Shown: positions 49,742-62,900 of the stretch, in pieces
How positions within the stretch are numbered: position 1 is the stretch's first letter
Layout: every line of letters begins with the position of its first letter
NCBI GenBank assembly: GCA_013399305.1
Contig: VXAI01000162.1
Span: forward strand, 500,113 to 564,112
Source of the DNA: Rostratula benghalensis
Taxonomy: Eukaryota > Chordata > Aves > Charadriiformes > Rostratulidae
DNA length: 64,000 nt
Direction of reading: 5' to 3'
The notes under the pieces: generated by a model
Told to the model about the DNA's origin: nothing
Seen by the model: the letters and a program-made list of their open reading frames with translations, nothing else
Database searches by the model: none
Translations under genes and position numbers: made by a program

Positions 49742-52011
49742 CAACAAAAAACCCCAAAACAACCTTAGCCTTCCTCATTGACTGTGTAAGAAACTCAGGT
49801 GCCCTGAGAGTCATTCAGTAGTTTACAGAATGGGATTAATCATACCTAATTTAAACTGTTTAAAAGCTGATTGTCTAGACTAAGCTTATTGCTTACATTT
49901 CATCTATGATCAACAGCAGAGGTAAGTCTTTCTGAGGATAATTCATCTCATCCTCCAGAGATGCCCATTAGCTCTACTAACTATAGATATCCTACTGTCC
50001 AAGAAAAGATCATCAGGGAATGAGCTCAGACACTGGATACCTACTTACACTATTTAATTGCTTACCATCTTCCTGTAAGTGCCTTGGATTGTGACAGCTT
50101 GTTTTCTCCCAGCCAAATCCACTGTGAAATATGCAGAAGCAATTAACGGTATTAAAGTTGTTCAGTGAGAACCAGAATCAACTAAAATCTGAATCAGAAC
50201 TTTGTCCATCTTTATTAGATGCCTTACACCTGAGTTTCACATGTTTGTAGGAGGCAGTCTTTCTCAGACAAGTACCTAAGTTCCCTGGAGACCCAACAGT
50301 GTTATTAATCACTGCTGTTCAGTGCTATTCACTTTCAGACTGGGGGCTTGTTCCTGGACCTGTTTCATTCAGCGCTACAGACATAGCCTATATGACTAGT
50401 TTGGGATAAATAATAACTTGAAAGTCTGAAGATGACTACTGCTGATGAGGTAACTCTTATGTAAGCTGTAGACAGAAATAAGATGTCTATATCAGGCAAA
50501 TTGAATTCTCTTATTACAAGTTTGTATCTGCAGTGAATTGAGAGTCTTTACTAAAACTGTTTATTTTGCTTAGTTTGACTTTTTGCCGGTGGTGCATACA
50601 TCTCTAATCATACAGCTCTTTCTTCTCTGCATTTTAAAACCTTTCTTTTATTTATATTAAGATCGTCTTCTCTTCCCAAGTACCTGCTTTTATGAAAACT
50701 ACAAGAACTTACATATTTTTGATGCTCCCAGCTCTCTGTCAGAAGTGACTGACATTAAGAAGTAAATCACTACAATTAAGTTAGTAGCATATACACTGCC
50801 ATACCCACAGAGTGAATGCTGCCACAGGAGTCTTGTTTCCTTAGGGGCTCATCTGGAAGGTTTTTACTAATAATTGGCAGAGGCAATGGCAATGTAATGT
50901 CCTGCTAAGTATTGAAACTCTTTTAATGTGATTTTATAAATAGCCTCATTTATTTTGGAAACTTAAAAAGTGATGTAGATATAACTATTAAGTGACAGCA
51001 GTCAAGAACCTGTGGCCTTTTGTTGGGAATGATAACTCATTCTGGCATTATCTCTTCATTGATTGCCAGTTTCAGATATTAGTGAAGAAATAAGTGTTCA
51101 TTCAGGATGACTCCAGCTTTTATGAGAATGGATGTACAGTTGGCCTGATAATAATCAATTATTGTGCATTGTGCTTGTTTACTGATACCAGTAAATAAAC
51201 TGGGGCTTATTAGGAAAGAATCAAAGAAGAAAAACTATTGAAATAATAAATCATGCTAAACGTACAGAAAGGTATAATACCTTATATAACAAAATATTCC
51301 AAAGTTATCATCATCCACCTTCACCCTTACAGTCACAACTGGTCATTCTGAAGGCTTTCTATATATATTCACTTAGGCTGACTGTTCACAAACTATTACA
51401 AGTGAGAGCCCAACAGGGTGAGAATAGACTCAAACAGCAGTAAATTTTTTCCAAGTGTTACAGCAAAACGAACATTTCATAAGTATAGTTGTTTCGCATA
51501 TCATCAAACACACAAAAGCCCTGAAATGTGCTTTTCTCCCAGCTTACCATGCTGTGAGGTTACTGACTCTCTTTGAGACCTTTCAACTTCAGCAAGTGTC
51601 ATTTTTACCATTTCATAAGACCAAAGGCCAAAAATATTGTAACCAGCTGGAAACAGCAATGGCAAACAAAATGGAAAATATTTTCTGGTTTCCACTCCTT
51701 GACATAAAGCTTCTGTCTAAACCAATTAATTTTAAATTCCCTTATCTTCAGTTTCATGGTTTCTTCTATGCTGTCGATATGTCTGGAAGAAAGATTATTT
51801 CACCATTTTAAAGAAACATTTCCCATTGAAATGCTTCTTTAAAAGAAACTGTTAAACGGTTATGTCTTACTATGCTACAGTAAAATTTCAAATAAGATGC
51901 ATACCAATTTTAAACTTGGTCTTTACACTGGACAGCTGGGAAATTTTCTGTTGGGACTGCATTATCTGTCTAATTGAACTGCTTTCTGAGCAATGCAGAT
52001 TGTGGTGAAAG

Positions 52012-52025
52012 GTGCCCTCTAGCAA
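52012..52025 (-). promoter_or_regulatory. Candidate CTCF motif, minus strand
   Basis: The reverse complement reads ttgctagagggcac. The last eleven positions fit the CTCF core exactly, while the first three depart from it. It would point toward the plus-strand pair at 40.0 kb, the convergent orientation typical of loop anchors. A single motif match of this length is expected now and then by chance. Confidence 0.35.
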
Positions 52026-52865
52026 GATGGCATTTCTAATTGACTCATCTGAACTGTAGCATTATTGCTGTCTTTCATTTGATTGGGTCATGGCAAGTAC
52101 ACCATGTTGCTTATGATCTTTAGGGAGGGTGGATCACCTTCCTAAATTTAGGATGTTGTGAATTATAGGCTACAAAATTGTCATTTACATATAAACAACC
52201 AACAGAATTTCATCCTGACATGGTCTGTAACTACAAAGACATTAGGGATGCTATTTTAAGTCACATGTGCAAGATGCCTGGAGACTACAATCAGGTTGAA
52301 TAATCAGGTGGTAGGGTGAATTTGGACTCTTGTATGGTACATTGAGTTCACTGTCTTTGTGTTTAATATTTTTTTTACCTACTAAGGAAATAAAATCTCC
52401 ATTCTCTTCACTTGCATTAAAATTCAGTTCATCTAGATAAGTGGGTGTACAGTTGCACTGAACTTGTCAGTTATGTGCAAGCATCAGTTACATGATAAAA
52501 CTTTGTAACTAGGGGCACTTATAAGTATTATTATACTGCATCTGCTCTTACTTCAGAGCCTTGAATAATGACAGAATGAAGACTGTGTTGCTAATGGTTC
52601 ATTGGTTTGTGGCTCATTTGCTAGTTCTCCCTTTCCGAAATATTGCTTGCATATTTCGTAGTCCATGATTACACAGAGACAAAGCCACAGATGTTTATAT
52701 TACTGAGGTTTCCCTCTTCTAACTGCATACTCCCCTAAGCACATCTTGTGAAAAATCCACATTTTATCCTTTCACTTCATAATCATGTTAGAGATCTTCT
52801 GGAAGTAGCATTTATGGTGTTTTTATGATTCTCCTCAACTTCTTTGCCTTCCATTCTTCATTTCT

Positions 52866-52894
52866 CTCTCTCTCTCTTTCTCTCTTTCTTCTTT

Positions 52895-52974
<80 letters not shown>

Positions 52975-53112
52975 TNNNNNNNNNNNNNNNNNNNNNNNNN
53001 NNNNNNNNNNNNNNNNNNNNTTCCTTCCTTCCTTCCTTCCTTCCTTCCTTCCTTCCTTCCTTCCTTCCTTCCTTCCTTCCTTCCTTCCTTCCTTCCTTCC
53101 TTCCTTCCTTCC
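52866..53112. repeat. Compound polypyrimidine array (TTTC)n / gap / (TTCC)n
   Basis: An irregular CT lead-in passes into TTTC tetranucleotides up to 52975, then 45 N, then TTCC tetranucleotides from 53021 to about 53112. The repeat unit changes within the gap. The whole stretch is pyrimidine on the plus strand. The open frames here encode only SFLP-type or KERK-type repeats on either strand. Confidence 0.95.
52976..53020. other. Assembly gap, 45 N
   Basis: A 45-base N run at the junction of the TTTC and TTCC arrays. It is probably an estimated size. Confidence 0.99.
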
Positions 53113-56010
53113 CATCTCCTTCTGTCTCTTTGGCATATCAGACTGCTGGCAAATCATCCATCCTTTTCTGTTGCTATGCTTCATATTCACTATACAATCA
53201 CTGGAGTGATTATCCAGTGTCAAAACCTTGGCTTGATGTTCCTCACAATGTCAGACTAGTTCCCAGAGACACAGTCATACCACTAGTAGATACTTAGAAC
53301 AAAAAAGTTTCATTGTCATTGTCCAAAAATACAATATGAAGACATATGAATTCTGGTTTTGCCTTCTATCATCTAATCAAAATATTTCTGGAGGGAAATG
53401 GGTTTGAGAAAGCATAACTAACAGGAGTTTAATTTCCAGGGATGGAATTAAGATGATCTAACTGTAGCAGTTTAAATCTGTATTTGGTCTATACTAGTAA
53501 GCCAGGCTTCTTGGTCTGAGAAACAAGAGCATCTAAGGGTGCTGCATGCCGGTTAACCTAAAAGCTAAATTAGAAGACCATTTTGAAATGACCATTTGAA
53601 AGATCATGTACCATTGTCTATAAAGGAAACTAGCTTATAATTCTAGTTGCATCTGCAACCTTAAAATTAAGGTCTGCTTTGAGAACCAGGGGAGGAAAGG
53701 CTAGTTATTCCAGACATCTTCTATGAGTCTTGGTGAAAAAAAGTAACAGGAAGAGAATTCAAGTTGAAATGCCAGCATAATGGAGGTTGCTTTATCAAAT
53801 AATTTGAGAACTCGTGGATCTGTTGTTGAGTTAAGAAAGCGTATTTTATCATTGTCCAAAAAATGGCTACAGAGAGAATAATGATAGAGCAACTGGTATG
53901 CTGACAAGAGTCTGCTGTATTATTCAAGGGGCTTGAGATAATGCTGAGTATATTTAACCACACTTTTCTTGAAATTTCCTGTTTGCTAAGGAGGGAGCCA
54001 TACACTCTTAAACATTTTATATAAATATTGTTGTTCTCTTCCGTTTCAAAACAGTTTGAAATGTAATTTTCTTTCTCTAGCCTGAGCAGCTTAGTTGAAA
54101 GACAGAAATTAAAGGAAGTAGAAGTAGGGGTGAAAGGATAAGCTTGTTGGTACTACAGCTAACTTCATCTGGTGTTAAGACTGCAGGTGAATAACGTGTA
54201 ATTTTTTTCTTAATACTGTCAATGATAAAGAAAATATGTTCTTTTTATGAGAATTAAGTTCCAAGGTCTTGCCATTTTTTTCAATCTGAACAGTTTCTAC
54301 CAAGTTATATCATATCACATCTTCAGATTAATTCAAGTTATAAAGCTACATATTTCCTTGCTTTAAGTGGAGCTATCTAACATGTTCTCCAGAACTGATC
54401 ATAAAACTAAAAATGGTAGGGCAGCAGAAGATTATTATTTCTCTCTCTGCGCCTTTCTGGTAACATACCGTGAGCCTCTTTATCTTCTTTCTACAGAAAT
54501 ATCCTGTCTGTGTATTCCTAGACTGAAACTGAAGAGGTATACTTTGACACAATTCAATATTCCTCTTTGAAGTTTTAAAGCTTTATGGTTTTCTCACTTC
54601 AGTTTGAAGCACTTCAAAATTCTTCTATGTTCAGGTAGTAAGTACACTGATGTTGAAGTAATAATCCTGTTGTTTCCAACTCTAGGGACATAAAACCTGA
54701 CAAAAGATGGAGTGAGGTGAGAATGTAGACACTAAGGAAGTTGGAAGCTGGATCATATTCGGTCAGAGTTCAGATCACAGATACTCTATTATATGCCAAA
54801 ACATAAAAGTGTGATGTTCACAATTGTGTACCAGGAGTTTGAAGATCCATGAAATATCAGTAGTTATTTTGAATGCCTATACACAGTTTAAACTTTTTGA
54901 GAGCAAAGTGTAATTAAAGGTACTTGTGGTTTGCAGGGCTGAAAGCTACTTTTGTTAGACTAGATCTTGGTGACTGATACACAGATATATACGAATAGAT
55001 ATATGCTATTTTTCATGGAGAACAGAACAAAACATCTTCCCAGCACCCAACATCTCATGTACCTTTAGGTATGTACAATATCTAAACTTGAGCTAGTTAA
55101 GGTATACTTTCTTCATAGTTAAAGGAAATGAAAAGGCACTTTTAGGAATTTTTTTTTTATTTGTACATAAAAAGTCTGCTCTAAAAGAAACTATTCTTTT
55201 CTACTGTGTAAAAAGGCACCCTAGATGACTAGATCAGACATAGACCTAAAGTTTACATATATGTATTTAATAAGGTGAATTCCAGCCACAGTGTTCAAGA
55301 TGACTTAACCTGTGGCCAACAAAGGTCTTGACTTACCTTGTATTGGCTGACTACCTAATAGTAACTAAATACTGGAATTGTTTGTCAGTTAGTGACCGAT
55401 GAGGAAACGGGTTGGATTTCACATTAACTCTGTGGTTGCTTTTTGGTGCAGGAAACATTTAACAATTCTTTTGTTTTTCTGTCTACCTTGCAGTATTACC
55501 ATGGGAAAATATTCCTCATTAAAAGAAAAAACCAAATCTAGCATGTATACAGTAAAGTCACTGTACAAGAATATTAGAAGGTAAAGATGAACACTGTAGA
55601 TTTTAGAGAAAACTTAAGATTAATTCTGCACAGGGTGGGAAAACATCAAGACAAAAAATACTGGAATTTACAAAAAAATCAGGATGCATTAATGGCCACA
55701 AAAGGAACCATTCTGTAAAAAAACATTACATCCTAATTTTTGCAGTAGGATAAAAGATGGGCAGTATAGCATTCCTGGAGTATTCAAGACCTACATTTAA
55801 AAAGTAACTTTATGTGACAGAACTTAATGTCTTCTTAACTAGCTATTAAATGTGTGAAATGGCATTGAATGCACTAAGTTAGGCTCCCTTGGTGTCAATC
55901 AGAAGGACCCACGCTCCTATGGACGAGCTAAGCTGCCTTGTACACTATGGGGACATTTTGACAACAGAACTGGAAGTATCACATGCAAGAGCTATTCAGT
56001 TATGCGATAG
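53113..56010. other. Non-coding stretch, no gene seen
   Basis: Ordinary AT-rich sequence without recognisable exons, mobile elements or large repeats. Confidence 0.55.
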
Positions 56011-56072
56011 CTCTTTTCTTTTTTTCTTTTTCCTTTTTCCTTTTTTCTCTTTTCTTTTTTCTTTTTTTCTTT
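56011..56072 (+). repeat. 62-base pure pyrimidine tract
   Basis: Every base is C or T (T-rich). It is followed at 56073-56082 by accactccag, so the end looks like a strong 3' splice site. The sequence after the AG stays open in one frame only to about 56143 and resembles no known exon. Confidence 0.85.
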
Positions 56073-56082
56073 ACCACTCCAG

Positions 56083-59000
56083 AAAACTGAGGATTAGATT
56101 CTTATTAGTTTTAAGGACACAAGTCTCTCACTGGGGTCACTAGCATATTAACAGCATTAGTAAAAGGCAGGAACCAGCAACCATATTGAATGAAAGAAAT
56201 CATGCTTGAAATTATTTCTGTTAAAAGTAATGTCACCTATGTAAGTATTTTTCTGGGATACAGCTGTGGACATAGTTTGCTTCTGAGTCATAAGTAGTTG
56301 TAGACAAGATAGGTGACTAAATTATTTGCTCTGAACTTCAGCATTTTCAGGCTTCAGAACTTCACCTACAGGAGCACATCTACCAGCAAAACAAAGATGC
56401 ATTTTTGGCTCTCACCTTTATCTCTGATGGTGCTTGTAAGAACTCTATTTTTTTGTGTCTTGTTCCACACCAGTAAAGATAGGATCTTCACGTTGGACAT
56501 CCAGATTCCTTTTTGTGAAGCTTGTCGCTGAGAGGCCTCACATTGTCTTTTGTACCAAATGAAAAAGTAACATGCCAAAAGCTAATATTAACATAATGTA
56601 AGACACAGATACTTGTAACTAACTCGACACTAATCATGCTAACACTGTGGGAAAGTAGTCATTATCAAGAGCTCTCCAGAATTCCAGGCTTGCTGTACCC
56701 TGGAGATGTTAAGCCCTGGTGTACTGAGACTCTGCAGTCCCACGTTCTGAAGCTTTAAGGGTTAACTTGTTTCATTTGTCGGCTTATTTGTCCACAAGCA
56801 GAGATGACTCTGGCACACTTATTTTCAGTTTCTGTTGAACAAATGTCAAGCGAAGACATTACATGCTTGGTAAGCGCCACCCCACAACTTAAATGACAAA
56901 TATGGACTAGAATCTATTTTGCCACTAGTTTTTACCAAGCGCTTAAATAATAATCACATTGTATTAGGTAAGGTAAATCAGGATTCATGCTTGTATATCT
57001 AAACTTACATTTCAGATCAAAGAAAGAAAATTCACAATCTTTAAATCACAATCAAAGTGTCAAGCATATATAAAAACCAATCAGACATGCAGCCGCCTAT
57101 TTAGTTTCTAGTTAAGGTACTGCTTGAAAATGGTAGAAAGTCTAAAACAAGTAAAATATTCAAGTTTCTATTCTATTTGTTAAGAAACATAGAAATGCTT
57201 TGAGAGCATTTTTCCTGTCATCCATGTGCATTTTTTAACCTCATTTCACTTGCATTTGGCCTTTACATTATGTTTTTATAATTATGAATAAATAGTCTTC
57301 ATATTCTCAGGGTGCAGCAAAACACTTGCTAGGTCTTCAATGGCAATAGTGGTAATTGATTTCTGGTTAATGTCAGTTAATAGCACAGGCCTGTCCATAA
57401 ATAAAGAAATAGAGTTACATGCATTAAATAAAAACAAATTTTCCTCTCTATCGGAGTTGCTGATGTTCAGTTATTATTAATAATGATGCATAAGCCATGT
57501 GTTCTGTTTCATCCATACAAAAAGCAGATGGTTTCTAAACATTCCTGGAGTCATCCAACACCAGCTCTGGAGAACTGCATGCATTTTCATGTTATATCAG
57601 CATTTGGGCATCTAAATTGTGCCTTCAGTTTCTCAGCATTCCCTCACTGAATCTTGCTATTTGCTTTTTTATTTATATTGGGTATCTTTGCACAGAAACA
57701 AGATCTGGTTGCCAGTGAGGATAGATATATTAATATAACTAATTTTGCATAAATCAACATTGTAATGATACATATGTAGCATGCAGTATCTGATGGCATG
57801 CAATACTTGAAGTGCTTGAGAGAGATTTTTTTATTTATTTATTCTCTCTTCATTTCCAGCTAGATATGTATAAGGACAGAGTATTCAAGCAGGCTGCCCA
57901 GCATGTCTGGAAAGCTCAGTCCTTAGTGGCAGTCTCCAGTATCATAATTAGCAGCCTTCTATTTTTCCATTTTTAGGGTATATATGTTTGTATCTTTTAT
58001 CAAATTAGATATGTACATCTATCTATCTATTAAATCATCATTTATGGGAGATGAGACATCAATACCAAATAAAAGATACAAGCTCACAAAGACAAAACAC
58101 CAGTCAAAACCTAAAATGCTACTGAACGCCCAAGTTGTTAAAAAATCAACATACAGAATCAAAATACAGCCCCACCAAGTCAAATCACTGATGCAAAGTA
58201 TTTTCTTATTTACATTCAGTTTTACAGCATATAGGGCTCCAAGTTTTATTCTGCATCCAGGAAGATGAAAACTTTTAAAAATGAAAGTAAGTTTAACTAT
58301 CTTATGACTGAAGACACATTTAAAAATACTCCCACAAAAACTGTCTGTATTTGGTAAGACATGGAATTAAATAATGAGATAGCACACTACACAAATTTCA
58401 AATACAGAGAACAGTTAATTCTCAAAGCCGTGAACTGAGAACATGGTGAATTCAGGGAAAAGCCATAAGTAAGCTCATTTCAAAGAAATGGGTTAAAGAT
58501 ATTATTATTTAAATGAAGATGCAAGAACAAGGAAAGCAAATCTTACATATTGGAAATTAAAATATCAATTTGAAAATTTAGTGTTGAAATTGTTGGAAAG
58601 TACAGAATGTTCACACGAAAAAGATATAAGGATTTAAAAATAAACAATATGAAGATACCAGGAAAGTATCAGTAAAAAGGTGATCAACAAAAAGGGCTAA
58701 GGTGTTGAGACAGTACATGCTTCTTGTTCATGTAAGGAAAGATCACAAAAATAACAGTAATACAATAGATAATTCTATTTAGCGACATTTAAGGTCAGGA
58801 ACTTGTTTTTAATCTCCATGCTTGCAATGAATGTAGTACTCTGTTATAAAACAATGGGGAAGCAGATGTTGGTTTTGAACTCAAGCAGAATATCAAGCCA
58901 GAATGTCAGGAAAATAGGCTGTTTGTAAAGGTGAAAACATTTAAATTAACAGGACAAAGATATATTTAACTATTTGAATATTATCTTCATTTACAGAAAT

Positions 59001-59804
59001 CTATATTGATTCATGCATTTGGAAGGAAAAAAAACCACCATTAATACTTTCTAGAGTATACTGACATTAAACCCCATGCTATCATAATATAGTATGTGTC
59101 ATTAAACCTAAATATATATGTGCGTATGCACATATATGCTTTCCTAACTAGACTATACTTCAGGATTTGGTTCAAATAAAGATACAGCACAGCCATTAAA
59201 AAAAATTCCATCTGTATATCATCTTTTTTTTTTCAGAGAAGTACAGTAGAAATTAATGCCCTGGTGTATGTAAAAGTCTAAGTTTGTTGTTAATTTTAAT
59301 TGTATATATTTATGTTAGAGACCAATAAATGCTGTCATTCTGGATCACTTGGGGCATCTAGCCCAGCCCATTTGCCTTCAGCAGTTGACAACAGGTGTTG
59401 TTACATCTTGTAACAGATGTTGTATTTCCTGTACATTAAAAGTACAAATGGTGCTGAAGAAACCATCGAACCAGAAAGAGAAGGTAAAATCTGCCATTCC
59501 CAAAGATCATTTCTTGAGATCCACAAGTGTGGATAACAGCACACACCAAGAAAACTACTTAGCTTTTGTTGTGGATCTCTTTACAACAGACTTCATATCT
59601 CAGTTCTGGCCATATCTGATCTGGTCACCTCTGCTGTTTCCTTTATGTTGTCCCACAGTATAAAGTTTTTGATAGGATCGTCCCCTCTCATTGTTTTACC
59701 ACTTTCTAACTGGAATCAAGGATTCACAAATATCAGCGAACTCACTGGAGAATCTGGTTCAATTAATTTACTGACCTTCTGCTGTTGCGGGAAGTTTTGA
59801 GCTG
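56083..59804. other. Non-coding stretch, mostly unique sequence
   Basis: From about 56.7 to 57.9 kb there is no long homopolymer or recognised mobile element. The sequence has many TAAT-type homeodomain core words and reads like typical regulatory or conserved non-coding DNA. That impression cannot be tested without alignment. A small hairpin lies at 59114-59137. The frame at 59349-59663 (104 codons) is unrecognised. Confidence 0.45.
59114..59137. repeat. Perfect 10-bp hairpin, 4-base loop
   Basis: Arms atatatgtgc (59114-59123) and gcacatatat (59128-59137) are exact reverse complements around GTAT. The stem is too short for a microRNA precursor. Confidence 0.75.
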
Positions 59805-59952
59805 GAGTTTTTGGTGTTTGCTTTTTTGTTGGGTTTTGGCTTGTTTTCTTTTTTTTTCTTTCATATGTATAAAGACAAATGATTAAATGCTGGTTTGGGC
59901 TTTTGGGGTTTTGTTGTTGTTGTTTTTGTTTGTTTGTTTGTTTGTTTGTTTT
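59805..59952 (+). repeat. G/T-rich tract ending in (TTTG)n
   Basis: Two G/T-rich blocks flank a short normal stretch. The second ends in about six TTTG units. Same class as the tracts at 18.7, 21.1 and 36.4 kb. Confidence 0.85.
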
Positions 59953-62900
59953 AATTTAAATAGTCTGTAATTAAGTGGGAAATTTCTAGAAGACAGATTT
60001 CAACAGAGTTTTCCAAAGAGCTGTCTCCTCATTCCTCCTCTCTCCCCAAATCAGCATATTGGAAGTATGCATTTATTCTGTAGTAATGAGAAGTTAATTT
60101 ACAGTTTCTTCACTCCTTATTTGGAGAAATCCATGTGAAAAGAGGAAACTATTTTTGGTCTAAGAACATATGGAAAGAAATGGGAGAACTTACATCTCTC
60201 ATTAACCATGATCTTCTAAATCAGAATAAAGACAAAGATATTAAAGATGAACTAAATGAACATCTTTGTGCCTTTTGAAAGTATAGTTAATATCATCACA
60301 TTTTTACTATTATTCTCTCTAGTTCTCCATACTATTATGATTACATCTACAACATTCTTATTCTCTTCTGTTGTCTATGAAAGTTGATTCCTCAGTTTGA
60401 TAGAGCATAAGGACTTGGGTTGTAATTCACTTTATATTGTCAATATCAGTTTGACTACACCCTTTTCTACATTCTGAAAGGAATTTGTTTTTATCTTCAG
60501 TCTTGTATCTGTTGGATCGAATTGCTAGCTACCATAAGGTGTCATAAGTCTACTAAATCTATGCTACTGATAAATCTGTCCCATGGTTACTGGCCAGAAA
60601 AAGTTATTGAGACAATGTTATATTAAATATTTTACTTACATACTGGGCTGTAGAGCAAGATAGAGTAGGGCAATATTTTTTGGTAAAGCAGCATCTTAAA
60701 ATGGCTTATATTACAAATTGGAAAAAAAAACCCCTATCATTTGTACATATTGTACAAACACATTTCATATTTCTTATGCTTCTTATTCCCAAGAGTTTAA
60801 GTCTGAAATTCTCAGTTCAGAGGTCCTAAAAAGCCTTCTTTCTTAATGTGATAAAAGGTAAACATTTTTGCAGCTGCCATATTTCAAAACCCAAATATAT
60901 CCACTTCATCCTATACAAAATGCAAGAGTTTAAGTTCAGATTACTTTTATGATGATAATATCACTTGTCTGCTCAACAGCTAAACTTACTGGAGGAAGCT
61001 GACTGGTGTAACCGAACAAAGCTGAAATTGTTTTGCAAAAATAAAAGGTGTGGGTAATTTTCCACGCCGTATTCATCAGACAAAAATGAGATGCTCTCTA
61101 AAGAAATATTCAGCTCTCCAACAACAATTATCACTGCAGACTTCTTGTCAACAACATCACCTTGTAAATAGCATATGTATATGTGCATTATGAAAATAAA
61201 TTTGTATATTTTTCTTTTTCACATTACATCAAAACATAATTTTCAGTCTTTGAGACCAAAAGACAAATAGATATGCTGATCATATCAGTGTGCCAATAGA
61301 GCTATGTAATAGATATTCTAAATACATTTCTGAACTGAATGATAAAGTAAGGTACTGTAGTCAAAACATTGTACTCAGATTTCTGATATTTTTTTTTTAA
61401 TTTGGGCACCCAGGGAGGCAAAGAGTGTATTTACACCCCAGCATGAGCAACCAGGAGCAGGGCATTTGGCAAGTTACCAGTGCTCAGCACTTTTGAAAAA
61501 AAAAAAACAATGCAACTCACAAGTGTGTCCACACGATACTATGATGCAGCATGATGCTCCGATACCTAAAGTAGTTGTCAGTGAGCTTAACTTGTGAACC
61601 AGAAACCCTATTACCATGTTCATTATGCTTGGGCTAATTATAGGGCTGAAGTGTCTTTTTCGGGGAAAAACCTTGAAAGTGACGCAGATGGAAGGAGAGA
61701 TGATGATGGAATAAAATAAAATGAGAGAATATTTGGAGGATAAGTAGTGAAAATATAGATTTGAGGTTTTTCTTGAAAATGTTATCACTGAAATATGTTT
61801 TAGCTTACAAGGTGGAACCTTACAAGGTTTTTAAAAAGAAAAAAAAAAAAAAAAAAAAAAAGAGGCCAAGCTATTTTTTGACAATTAACATTTGATCAGA
61901 GCTGAAAATATAGAATATAGAATTTTTTGCTCATGTAGAAAAATGTTGCAGTTGGGGTCAAAAATAACTTTACCATTGCTCCAAAAGGAACATGACTAAG
62001 CTTAATTAAAGTGCAATGCTACAAAACATTTTTAAAGGTGTATCTAATAGTGATAACTGTTATGTATCTTAATGACTACAGTAATTTCTTAGAGAAGAAT
62101 GAGATTTTTTTATTTCTTTCTCTTCATAAAAAAATATTTTTAGCTCTATATTTGTTTCATTTAGATCATGTTAGGTTAAAGTATTTCTAATTTTTTGGAA
62201 TATCAGCCAAATTCTTTAGCACATTTTTAATTTTTAGTGTATCACTTTGTGACCAAAAAAAAGATGCCAGATTTCTTCACTGTCTAATGCCTATGTTGTT
62301 TTTTTTTTTCTTTTTAGTAATTCTGAGTGACCTTAATCTACTTATTGGACTTAACAGTACTGTCAGATGTTTTTTTTATTGTAAAAATGACTGAATAATT
62401 TGAAACTTCAACAGCTCATTCATTTTCATACCTGCTCGATCTTTCTTTTTACATGCACACATGTGTAGTGGTGACAATTCATCATTATTGGCTTCAATTT
62501 ATAACTTGTCAGTTAAAATTAACAATTATAACACACATCCTTGTGCAAGTCTCTAACTTTATTCATGAGCTGTCTTTCATTATTTGAAATATATGTTCAT
62601 TCATCACTTGCAATATATGTAGTTAGATTTTCCTAAATAAAAAGATGAAGATAGTAAATGTAATTGGTTACATAAAAATTTGGGGGGTTGTTTAATCTTA
62701 AGGTCCTGGCTTCTGAATGTTGAAATGCATGAAACTATGCTGCTGGTTTATGCCTCTGAAGAAATAAGCATCTTTTACAAACTAAACTAATTTAACAGCT
62801 TTGTTGATGATGAAAATAAAATTAGGAAAAATATACCACAATCTTTAATGGACATTATTTTCTTGCTTCAGGTCTAACAAATAAGGATTATATGAAACAG

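Larger units (their letters stand above)
47675..52010. other. Non-coding stretch with quadruplex and poly(A) tracts
   Basis: Contains a strong G-run tract at 48616-48646, a T run at 48827-48845, and a 25-base A run at 49717-49741 passing into A/C-rich sequence. The stretch near 50.95-51.21 kb is unique and free of simple repeats. Frames at 48479-48907 and 51455-51811 show no recognisable domain. The first simply reads through the low-complexity tracts. Confidence 0.55.

Noticed and set aside
52825..53259. Open frames of 121-144 codons over the TTTC/TTCC array
   Set aside because: Same artefact: translations of a microsatellite and N run in overlapping frames on both strands.
59114..59137. 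Hairpin as a microRNA precursor
   Set aside because: The 10-bp stem is far shorter than the roughly 22-bp-plus stem of a microRNA precursor.
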